This document shows positions 1-5,250 of a stretch of DNA of 12,361 nucleotides, piece by piece. Within the stretch, counting starts at the first letter, position 1. Each line of letters starts with the position of its first letter. The translations under genes and the position numbers were made by a program. Source of the stretch: Ruminococcus sp. CAG:403 (lineage in GTDB: Bacteria; Bacillota; Clostridia; Oscillospirales; Ruminococcaceae); contig FR899086.1 in the NCBI GenBank assembly GCA_000437255.1, forward strand, positions 15,249-27,609. The letters run 5' to 3'. Below the pieces are notes generated by a model. That model did no database searches, had not been told where the DNA came from, and saw only the letters and a program-made list of their open reading frames with translations.

Positions 1-34
1 AAAGAAAACCGGACTGTCACTAGAGTGGCAGTCC
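1..34 (-). terminator. Intrinsic terminator after the SseB-family gene
   Basis: A 10-bp stem (11-20 with 25-34, one G-T pair) encloses the four-base loop TAGA. Read on the minus strand it is followed by GGTTTTCTTT, a U-rich tail. It lies 24 bases past the stop of the leftward SseB-family gene, so it most likely ends that transcript. The plus-strand side (GATTTGTTTA) is also somewhat T-rich, so weak two-way action is possible. Confidence 0.8.
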
Positions 35-58
35 GATTTGTTTATCAAAATAATCTAC

Positions 59-1294
59 TTAATTGGAAGCGTCTTCTTTTTTGTAGAATGGAACTTTTCC
101 TTCTGTAGCCTGCTTGCCAATCGGAGAAGCCAGCGGAACAATTCCGTTCGGAACATTGTTGGAATACGGATTGGCAATATTTGCAATCGGATCAAACAGC
201 GGACGCATATCATTCTGTACATCACAGTCAATGATCAGCAGATAGCTGTCCTTGCCGTTTGCACGCAGTCCATTGATATAGGCAGCACGGATTTCCGGAA
301 CAGTTTCAAAATGTTCCTTCAGTGCGTTCATCAAGTCCAGCGGAAGGGTGTCCAATTCCTGTACTTCAATGTGATTTTGCAGGGTTGCAACCATCTGTTT
401 TGGAATGGTCATGGATTCACCAAATGGGTCAATAACCAGTCCAATTGCTTCATTTTGCTGCTGTTGCATCATATGTGCATACTGATCAAATGTCAAAACG
501 ATAGACTTGCAGTCCGGAATGTTCTTCCATTTTTTCAGTTCTTCCAAGTTCGTAAACAGCGGGAAGAACTTATGTACTTCCTTCTTTTCGCTGTCCTTTA
601 CTTCTCTTTGAATCATGATGAACTTGACCTGTGCCTGATGGGATTTTCCATCCTTTAAGTTTATGTTTTTATCCAGGTCTTCCATCAAAACCGGTGCAAC
701 ATAGCGTGCATTGCGGATCTGTTCTGACATAATCTGTTCATTTTCCGGAGACTGTTCTGCCTTGAAAGCAGCAATTGCCTTTGTCAATTCCGGATTTGCA
801 ACCTGATTGCTGCCAAACAGTGCGCTGCTTGCATCCAAAACCGGCTTTTCTACCTGCGGAACCGGAACGCCTTTGATTTCAGCGAGCTTTTCCTTGGTAA
901 ATACCATATTGTGTTCGGTTGGATTGATGACAAAACCGGAAGCTTCACCATTCTGACGCAGGATCAGAGCACAGTACTGATCAAATGACAGGGTAACGGT
1001 TTTACAATCCGGGTCATTTTTCCATTTTAACAGTTCCAGCCATTCTGTGAAAGCAGGGAAGAACCGCTTTCCATTTTTCTGCTGTACCATCATAAACTTT
1101 GCATTTGCCTGATATTCCTGACCAGGCTCCAGGTCATCCGGCAGATCGTCCATAATAACAGGAGCAATTAATTTTGCATTTTTTACAGCTTCGATCATTG
1201 CTTTCTCTGTGCTTTTGTTCATATTTGCTTTGAAAGCAACCATTGCATCGACCAGTTCCGGATTTTTAACAGTAGGTTTTTTAATTTGTGCCAA
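59..1294 (-). CDS. SseB-family protein with duplicated SseB N-terminal domain
   Basis: This 411-residue protein is predicted to be cytoplasmic, with no signal peptide or membrane segment. It carries two copies of the SseB N-terminal module followed by one SseB C-terminal module. Copy one spans about residues 10-140 and copy two about 165-310. Matching landmarks are KFMMVQQ/KFIMIQR, FFPAFT/FFPLFT, LLKWKNDPDCK/LKKWKNIPDCK, LSFDQY/LTFDQY and GFVINP/GLVIDP. The C-terminal module (about 315-408) contains AYINGL, YLLIIDCD and the ending PFYKKE, typical of the family. The name comes from enhanced serine sensitivity in E. coli; the biochemical role is unknown. The longest frame starts at GTG 1303, but that GTG lies inside the Shine-Dalgarno GAGGTG. 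TTG at 1294, six bases downstream of it, is the better start. The gene has its own promoter and terminator and is probably monocistronic. Confidence 0.85.
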   Translation of the reverse strand: MAQIKKPTVKNPELVDAMVAFKANMNKSTEKAMIEAVKNAKLIAPVIMDDLPDDLEPGQEYQANAKFMMVQQKNGKRFFPAFTEWLELLKWKNDPDCKTVTLSFDQYCALILRQNGEASGFVINPTEHNMVFTKEKLAEIKGVPVPQVEKPVLDASSALFGSNQVANPELTKAIAAFKAEQSPENEQIMSEQIRNARYVAPVLMEDLDKNINLKDGKSHQAQVKFIMIQREVKDSEKKEVHKFFPLFTNLEELKKWKNIPDCKSIVLTFDQYAHMMQQQQNEAIGLVIDPFGESMTIPKQMVATLQNHIEVQELDTLPLDLMNALKEHFETVPEIRAAYINGLRANGKDSYLLIIDCDVQNDMRPLFDPIANIANPYSNNVPNGIVPLASPIGKQATEGKVPFYKKEDASN

Positions 1295-1300
1295 TGGGTT

Positions 1301-1306
1301 CACCTC
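1301..1306 (-). promoter_or_regulatory. Shine-Dalgarno GAGGTG that decides the SseB-family start
   Basis: On the minus strand GAGGTG is followed by AACCCA and then TTG (1294-1292). The in-frame GTG that would give a three-residue longer protein is part of this Shine-Dalgarno and so cannot be served by it. TTG is therefore the likely initiation codon. Confidence 0.65.
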
Positions 1307-1341
1307 ATTTATAAAATTCTATTCAGAATCGAATATAGTAT

Positions 1342-1370
1342 AGTATAGCACAGGTTTCACAAAAAAGCAA
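1342..1370 (-). promoter_or_regulatory. Sigma-A promoter of the SseB-family gene
   Basis: On the minus strand a -35 TTGCTT (1370-1365) is separated by 17 bases from a -10 TATACT (1347-1342). TG one base upstream of the -10 makes it an extended -10. The TATAC unit is repeated just downstream (TATACTATACTATATTC), giving an overlapping second -10-like hexamer. Transcription should start near 1335, leaving a short leader of about 40 bases. Confidence 0.7.
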
Positions 1371-1387
1371 GCAAAATTTAGAGATTG

Positions 1388-1475
1388 TTTGAAAAAATCG
1401 TATAAAATGAAAAATCAGGAGGTTCAGAGTCACTCTGAATTTCTCCTGACGATTTCAGAAATTGTGTTTTTCAAA
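1388..1475. repeat. Long imperfect palindrome in the sseB-rpmB gap
   Basis: The outer arms TTTGAAAAA (1388-1396) and TTTTTCAAA (1467-1475) are exact inverted copies. The inner arms TCAGGAG/CTCCTGA and TTCAGAG/CTCTGAA form a strong core hairpin with a three-base loop. The stretch between inner and outer arms pairs poorly. The layout fits a terminator with an extended stem or a small non-coding palindromic repeat. No clear target-site duplication flanks it. Confidence 0.5.
1401..1449 (-). terminator. Probable intrinsic terminator downstream of rpmB
   Basis: The hairpin at 1415-1449 pairs TCAGGAG with CTCCTGA and TTCAGAG with CTCTGAA around the loop TCA, with a small asymmetric bulge. Read leftward it is followed by TTTTTCATTTTATAC, a U-rich tail. 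It would end the rpmB transcript about 175-200 bases past the stop codon and shield the SseB-family promoter from read-through. Confidence 0.55.
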
Positions 1476-1622
1476 TAAATGAATGCAGATTTTCCAGCAA
1501 ACTTTTTCGAGTACTGAGCAGCTTTTTCATAAAAATCCACATCAGAAACGAGAAAATTTGCCGAAAAGACGCATCCCAATTTCATAGACCGAGTTTTCAT
1601 CGACAATGGGAAAACTCATACA
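1450..1622. other. Gene-free stretch between rpmB and its putative terminator
   Basis: No convincing protein gene is present. The minus strand holds a 19-codon frame starting at 1530 without a ribosome binding site, and the plus strand a 12-codon frame near 1479 also without one. The only structure seen is an 8-bp inverted repeat, GAGTTTTC (1591-1598) with GAAAACTC (1610-1617). It has an 11-base loop and no U-tract and lies just past the rpmB stop. Confidence 0.5.
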
Positions 1623-1808
1623 TTATGCACGTTCCACTTTGCCGGAGCGCAGGCATCTGGAACAAACGTATACATGACAAGGTGTTCCTTTTACGATTGC
1701 CTTTACACGCTTTACGTTCGGCTTCCATGTTCTGTTTGAGCGTCTATGAGAGTGAGAAACCTTAATACCAAAAGTTACACCCTTACCGCAAAATTCGCAT
1801 TTCGCCAT
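1623..1808 (-). CDS. rpmB: 50S ribosomal protein L28, zinc-binding form
   Basis: This 61-residue protein is part of the large ribosomal subunit. It has the family core VSHSHRRSNRTWKPNV and the clostridial ending CSRCLRSGKVERA. Two CxxC pairs (Cys4/Cys7 and Cys49/Cys52) mark the C+ form, which is expected to bind zinc. An open frame continues upstream to 1892, but ATG 1808 is preceded by TAAGGAGGTG at ideal spacing and gives exactly the family length, so the upstream codons are leader. The gene stands alone, divergent from the protease-scp operon, with its own promoter. Confidence 0.97.
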   Translation of the reverse strand: MAKCEFCGKGVTFGIKVSHSHRRSNRTWKPNVKRVKAIVKGTPCHVYVCSRCLRSGKVERA

Positions 1809-1842
1809 ACTACTGCACCTCCTTAAACAAACTAACATATCT

Positions 1843-1871
1843 ATTCTATCAGATTTCGAGAAAAAAAGCAA
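1843..1871 (-). promoter_or_regulatory. rpmB: Sigma-A promoter of rpmB
   Basis: On the minus strand -35 TTGCTT (1871-1866) and -10 TAGAAT (1848-1843) are 17 bases apart. The start would fall near 1836, giving a leader of about 28 bases that contains the AAGGAGGTG ribosome binding site. The -35 and the T-run after it are the same as in the SseB-family promoter. Confidence 0.65.
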
Positions 1872-1929
1872 GCTTTTTTTTGATTTTTTCAAAAAAAAAT
1901 TTTTGGCATTAGAAAAATGGTATTTTTAC

Positions 1930-1958
1930 TTGAAATTTTATCATACTTCTTGTATAAT
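1930..1958 (+). promoter_or_regulatory. Strong sigma-A promoter for the protease-scpAB operon
   Basis: TTGAAA (1930-1935), a 17-base spacer and a perfect TATAAT (1953-1958) form a near-consensus vegetative promoter. Transcription would begin near 1965, leaving a leader of about 95 bases before the first gene. The leader has a small hairpin (CCAT 1981-1984 with ATGG 1990-1993). I recognise no riboswitch in it. Confidence 0.85.
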
Positions 1959-2046
1959 AGTAAGGACATGCAAACAAAAACCATGTGATATGGCATGCAA
2001 GCAATGGTAGACTTGAAGAAATAGTTTGTTTGAGAGAATTTGAATT

Positions 2047-2053
2047 GAGGTGG
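2047..2053 (+). promoter_or_regulatory. Shine-Dalgarno GAGGTGG that decides the protease start
   Basis: GAGGTGG lies five bases before ATG 2059. The in-frame GTG at 2050 lies within this site, so the longer reading that begins there is unlikely. Confidence 0.7.
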
Positions 2054-2058
2054 AACGC

Positions 2059-2754
2059 ATGCGTTTTTTACATTTAGACGTTTATACGATAATTGCACGG
2101 ATTGCAATTATTTTGCTGATTCTTCCGCTGCATGAATTTGCACATGGATGGGCAGCCAAAAAATGTGGAGATGACACGGCTTCCCTGAGTGGAAGATTGA
2201 CTTTAAACCCATTTGCCCATGTAGATCCGGTCGGTGCAATTTTGTTGTTGCTGACGGGCTTTGGATGGGCAAAACCTGTCCCCATCAATCCAACCCGTAT
2301 GCGAAACATGCGCAGAGGGGTGATTTTAACCTCTCTGGCAGGGCCATTGTCCAATTTGCTTGCTGCATTTGTTGGAATGCTTCTGCTTCGTGTTTGTATC
2401 GCTTGTTCCGGTGTTTCGTTTTTCATGCATCAAGCTACTTTATATTATGCCGGAGAAATTAGTCAAGCATGGCATACGATCATTATGATTCTGTTTTTCT
2501 TTATTTTAGTGAATTTGGGCTTGGCGATTTTTAACTTAATTCCCATTCCGCCGCTGGACGGATCGAAAATTTTAATGGGATTTTTGCCTTACAAACCGCT
2601 TCGCTGGATCGAGCAGAACCAGCAGATCATTTCCATTGTTTTCATGATCCTGGTTTTGACGGGTGTACTGGGCACGCCAATTGGCTGGCTGGAAAATCGT
2701 ATTTTTGTCTTGTTCTGGTATGCAACCAATTGGATTGGTGCGCTTTTGGGTTAA
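2059..2754 (+). CDS. Site-2-type membrane metalloprotease (peptidase family M50)
   Basis: This 231-residue protein is almost wholly hydrophobic, with about five or six membrane segments (near residues 8-24, 55-70, 85-110, 138-160, 185-205 and 210-228). The first segment holds the zinc-binding motif HEFAH (25-29). The second metal-binding element is PPLDG with Asp167, in a segment that begins FNLIPIP. This is the compact M50 type found widely in Firmicutes, without PDZ or CBS domains, so it is neither RseP nor SpoIVFB. Such enzymes cut substrates within or next to the membrane; the substrate here is unknown. It is the first gene after the 1930-1958 promoter and lies three bases before scpA. 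That link is common in Clostridia, but no functional tie to chromosome segregation is established. Confidence 0.9.
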   Translation: MRFLHLDVYTIIARIAIILLILPLHEFAHGWAAKKCGDDTASLSGRLTLNPFAHVDPVGAILLLLTGFGWAKPVPINPTRMRNMRRGVILTSLAGPLSNLLAAFVGMLLLRVCIACSGVSFFMHQATLYYAGEISQAWHTIIMILFFFILVNLGLAIFNLIPIPPLDGSKILMGFLPYKPLRWIEQNQQIISIVFMILVLTGVLGTPIGWLENRIFVLFWYATNWIGALLG

Positions 2755-2757
2755 GGC

Positions 2758-3471
2758 ATGGCGCAAAAAATTTCATTTAAACTGGAAGTATTTGAAGGTC
2801 CCATGGATCTTTTGCTGCGTTTGATCAGCAAACATCAGTTGAACATCTACGACATTGAGATTACCAGTTTGTTGGAGCAGTACTTACGCTATATGGATCA
2901 GTGCCGGGAACAGGATTTGGAACTTGCAGGAGAGTTTCTGGAGATGGCAGCCCGGTTGATCTACATTAAAACAGCGTCGTTGTTACCGCGTCCGGAAGAA
3001 GCACAAAAAGAAAAGCAAGCGTTGCAGGGCGCATTGATTGAGTATGCATTGTGCAAACAGGCAGCTGTTTCGCTGCAAGCTGCTTTTGTGGGAGATCAGA
3101 TCTTTGTTCGACGTCCAATGCAGCTGGATGGACTGGTGGTGTATGCCCATCAGCATCATCCGAATGAATTGCTACAGGCATATCTTGCAATTGGACAGAA
3201 GCAGATCATGCAGGAACCACCGGTACAAACCCGCCTGCAAACAGTTGTCAATCGAAATGTCGTTTCTGTAACGTCAAAAGTTGTGTACATTTTGCGGCAT
3301 CTGCGGCAAACAGAGCACGTTTATCTGGACGCTGTTTATCTGGATGTCCGGGAACGTTCGGCACGAGTTGCAGTGTTCCTTGCTGTTTTGGAATTGACCA
3401 GAACGGGAACCATTTGTATCAGTGAAGATAATACCTATATTTACTTGCGACCAAAAGAAGAAAAGGAGTGA
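2758..3471 (+). CDS. scpA: Segregation and condensation protein A (kleisin)
   Basis: This 237-residue kleisin links the heads of the SMC dimer and, with ScpB, forms the bacterial condensin that organises the origin region and helps chromosome partition. The N-terminal SMC-binding part is clear: KLEVFEGPMDLLLRLI (8-23), NIYDIEI, LLEQYLRYM, and AGEFLEMAARLIYIKTASLL with the usual helix pattern. The C-terminal winged helix (about 195-237) includes VAVFLAVLELTRTGTI. ATG 2758 is the only start that keeps the FEGP motif. It has no good ribosome binding site (AAGG ends one base away), so translation probably depends on re-initiation after the protease stop three bases earlier. Confidence 0.96.
   Translation: MAQKISFKLEVFEGPMDLLLRLISKHQLNIYDIEITSLLEQYLRYMDQCREQDLELAGEFLEMAARLIYIKTASLLPRPEEAQKEKQALQGALIEYALCKQAAVSLQAAFVGDQIFVRRPMQLDGLVVYAHQHHPNELLQAYLAIGQKQIMQEPPVQTRLQTVVNRNVVSVTSKVVYILRHLRQTEHVYLDAVYLDVRERSARVAVFLAVLELTRTGTICISEDNTYIYLRPKEEKE
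3464..3468 (+). promoter_or_regulatory. scpB: Shine-Dalgarno AGGAG that decides the scpB start
   Basis: AGGAG, at the very end of scpA, is eight bases before ATG 3477. The alternative GTG 3468 begins on the last base of this site and is unlikely to be used. Confidence 0.6.
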
Positions 3472-3476
3472 CCAGC

Positions 3477-4043
3477 ATGCCAGAACAACAACAAACAAAA
3501 GAAATGGCACGGCTGGAAGCCATTCTGTTTGCCTGCGGCGATCCTGTTTCTGTTTCTCGTTTGGCGGATGCTTCCGGATTACCGGAAGCATCCATTCCAA
3601 ATTGGATGCAGCAATTGGAAGAATTCTATCAGCAGGCTGGAAGTAGCTTAACGGTTCAAAAGTTGGGCGAAAGTTGGCAGCTGTGCACCCGGGAGCAGTA
3701 TGCAAATTATATTCGATTGGCACTGGTAACCAAAAAAGCAGCACCGCTTTCCAATGCTGCGATGGAGGCGTTGACCATTGTTGCCTATAACCAGCCGGTT
3801 ACCAAAAGTTTTGTAGAGCATGTCCGTGGAATTGACAGCAGTTCCATGATCAATAGCTTGGTGGAAAAAGGGCTGCTGGAAGAGGCTGGACGACTGGAGA
3901 TCCCAGGGCGCCCGATTGCCTATCGTACAACGGAAGTATTTCTGCGTAGTTTTGGGCTTTCCACATTGGAAGAGCTGCCGCCCTTGCCGATTCAGCCGCT
4001 TGCAGAGCAGCCGCAGACAGAAACAGAGTCTGAATCCGAATAA
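3477..4043 (+). CDS. scpB: Segregation and condensation protein B
   Basis: This 188-residue protein is made of two winged-helix domains, dimerises, and clamps the central part of ScpA in the SMC-ScpAB complex. Landmarks are LEAILFACGDPVS near the N-terminus, LSNAAMEALTIVAYNQPVTK in the middle, and the conserved C-terminal GRPIAYRTTEVFLRSFGL followed by LEELPPLP. The last 15 or so residues form an acidic Gln/Glu/Ser tail. Length is normal for the family. It starts five bases after the scpA stop, so the two are co-translated, as expected for proteins of one complex. Confidence 0.95.
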   Translation: MPEQQQTKEMARLEAILFACGDPVSVSRLADASGLPEASIPNWMQQLEEFYQQAGSSLTVQKLGESWQLCTREQYANYIRLALVTKKAAPLSNAAMEALTIVAYNQPVTKSFVEHVRGIDSSSMINSLVEKGLLEEAGRLEIPGRPIAYRTTEVFLRSFGLSTLEELPPLPIQPLAEQPQTETESESE

Positions 4044-4072
4044 GCATTTTTTACATGCGTTTGGCAAAAAAG
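4044..4072 (+). promoter_or_regulatory. Possible sporulation-type (sigma-F-like) promoter before the DUF2953 gene
   Basis: The 60-base gap after scpB holds GCATT (4044-4048), then 14 bases, then GGCAAAAAAG (4063-4072). This loosely follows the forespore sigma-F pattern (GYATA, about 15 bases, GGnnAnAnT). The B. subtilis counterparts ytfI-ytfJ are forespore genes. The match is imperfect in both elements, so this is only a candidate. Confidence 0.25.
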
Positions 4073-4103
4073 ATGTATAGAGTTTGAGAAAGGGAGTTAC
4101 ACT

Positions 4104-4787
4104 ATGGTAGGATGGCTCATAGTAGGCGGCATCATATGCTTGCTGGCTGTTATGCTTTGGATGCCAGGTGTGCTCCGTATTTCTTATCAAGAGCAGGAAA
4201 CGATTGTTCGCTTTTCTTACTGCGGTATTTCTATCTATGATTCGCAGCGTGCACCGAAGCAGAGAAAACTACGCAAAAAGCGTTCGAATCGAAATCATCA
4301 GAAAAAAAAGCAGTCTGTCTCCGAAGCGGACAAGCAGAAAAAAGAAAAGAAGCAATCTCTGAGGGAGCAAATTGCTTTCTGGAAACCAATTTTGGGCGAT
4401 ATTTTACATGGACTGCGTTGGTTATGGAAAGGCATTTCCATTCGGCAGCTCAAATTATATATTGCGGTTGGTCGATTTGATGCAAAGGATTGTGCACTTG
4501 CATATGGAACAACCAATCAGATTGTGTATCAAACACTTGGCTTTTTCAAGTCGTTTTTTACCATAAAAAAGGAAGATATTCGAATAAGGTGTGTGTTTGG
4601 GCAAGAAGAAACAACCTACACGTTGCAGTTTTGCATGAAACTGCGTCCGGCTGCTGTCTTGGCAGCTGGATTGAGCTTCTTTTTGTCCATGCTGGTGCGT
4701 ATGGTGCGAGAACAGTGGCAGCATACAGCACAACAACAACGTCAAAAAGGAGAAGTACAACATGAAGGAAACGCATCAGATTCATGA
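4104..4787 (+). CDS. DUF2953 membrane protein (YtfI-like)
   Basis: This 227-residue protein has an N-terminal membrane anchor (about residues 4-22) followed by LRISYQEQETIVRFSY, a strand-rich start typical of DUF2953. Residues 51-87 are a very basic Lys/Arg/Gln stretch, probably a flexible linker. The later GRFDAKDCALAYGTTNQIVY region matches the family core. A second hydrophobic segment lies near residues 180-198. Function is unknown. In B. subtilis the homologue YtfI is encoded directly before YtfJ and is linked to sporulation, and the same pairing occurs here: the last 26 bases overlap the next gene, which implies coupled expression. AAGGGAG lies eight bases before ATG 4104. Confidence 0.8.
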   Translation: MVGWLIVGGIICLLAVMLWMPGVLRISYQEQETIVRFSYCGISIYDSQRAPKQRKLRKKRSNRNHQKKKQSVSEADKQKKEKKQSLREQIAFWKPILGDILHGLRWLWKGISIRQLKLYIAVGRFDAKDCALAYGTTNQIVYQTLGFFKSFFTIKKEDIRIRCVFGQEETTYTLQFCMKLRPAAVLAAGLSFFLSMLVRMVREQWQHTAQQQRQKGEVQHEGNASDS

Positions 4788-5160
4788 TTTAATGGGTGTT
4801 ACAATGGAAAAAATACGGGATATGGTAGACGTGCAGACCATTATCGGCGATCCGATTGTGGCAGCACCGGGCATTACCATTATTCCGATTTCCAAAGTTT
4901 CTTATGGATTTGCATCCGGTGGATCCGATTTACCTGCCAAAAACAATCCAAAAGATTTATTCGGCGGTGGTGCTGGTGCCGGTGTTTCTATTCAGCCGGT
5001 TGGCTTTTTGGTGGTACAGGATGGAGATGTCAAGCTCCTGCAAATGTCCGAAGGGGATGACACCATCAGCAATGTCATTCGTGCTGTGCCGGATGTCGTA
5101 GATAAAGTGGGCAATTTTGTAAAAAAAGGAAAATCAAGCGAGAAAAAATCAGAAGCATAA
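4762..5160 (+). CDS. ytfJ: GerW family sporulation protein YtfJ
   Basis: This 132-residue protein belongs to the GerW/YtfJ family. In B. subtilis it is a spore protein made in the forespore and needed for normal response to L-alanine during germination. Its molecular activity is unknown. Family marks are MEKIRDMVDVQTIIGDPI, GITIIPISKVSYGFASGGSD, the glycine-rich FGGGAGAGVSIQPVGFLVV and VVDKVGNF, ending in a Lys/Ser/Glu tail. No signal peptide is present. The start has AAGGAG at normal spacing inside the end of the DUF2953 gene. Some non-sporulating Clostridia keep homologues, so presence alone does not prove spore formation. Confidence 0.93.
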   Translation: MKETHQIHDLMGVTMEKIRDMVDVQTIIGDPIVAAPGITIIPISKVSYGFASGGSDLPAKNNPKDLFGGGAGAGVSIQPVGFLVVQDGDVKLLQMSEGDDTISNVIRAVPDVVDKVGNFVKKGKSSEKKSEA

Positions 5161-5190
5161 TTGTATAAAATCGATCCATTCTCATATACT
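5161..5190 (+). promoter_or_regulatory. Candidate promoter before the D,D-carboxypeptidase gene
   Basis: TTGTAT (5161-5166), 18 bases, then TATACT (5185-5190) reads as a fair sigma-A promoter. The same stretch, GTATAAAA followed by CATATACTA, also resembles mother-cell sporulation promoters (sigma-E/sigma-K -10 CATA). The sequence cannot decide between them. It would give a leader of about 55 bases to ATG 5251. Confidence 0.4.
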
Positions 5191-5250
5191 AGTTTTATGA
5201 AAAACAAGCTGGCATGTCGTTTGATGCCGGGAGGAAAGGGTCGATTTTAC

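Noticed and set aside
38..658. Plus-strand open frame of 206 codons opposite the SseB-family gene
   Set aside because: It is antisense to a well-supported gene, has no ribosome binding site and low-quality composition rich in Cys, Phe and Asn. The minus-strand gene explains the region.
1479..1530. Tiny frames in the sseB-rpmB gap (12 codons plus strand, 19 codons minus strand)
   Set aside because: Neither has a ribosome binding site or recognisable protein features.
1809..1892. N-terminal extension of rpmB in the open frame
   Set aside because: ATG 1808 has a strong AAGGAGGTG and gives the exact L28 length. The upstream codons overlap the promoter and leader.
1861..1900. A-run/T-run inverted repeat between the divergent promoters as a terminator
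   Set aside because: It is nearly pure A and T with a two-base loop, overlaps the rpmB -35, and lies between two promoters where no transcript needs to end.
2059..2754. M50 protease as SpoIVFB, the sporulation sigma-K processing enzyme
   Set aside because: It lacks the CBS domain and a neighbouring spoIVFA. Its sequence matches the compact general M50 type.
3274..4190. Antisense open frames across scpA and scpB
   Set aside because: They are shadows of conserved genes with no start signals or family features.
5161..5250. A 30-residue N-terminal extension of the carboxypeptidase from TTG 5161, or from ATG 5197 or 5224
   Set aside because: No ribosome binding site serves TTG 5161 or ATG 5197, and the extension would put polar residues ahead of a complete signal peptide that begins at ATG 5251.
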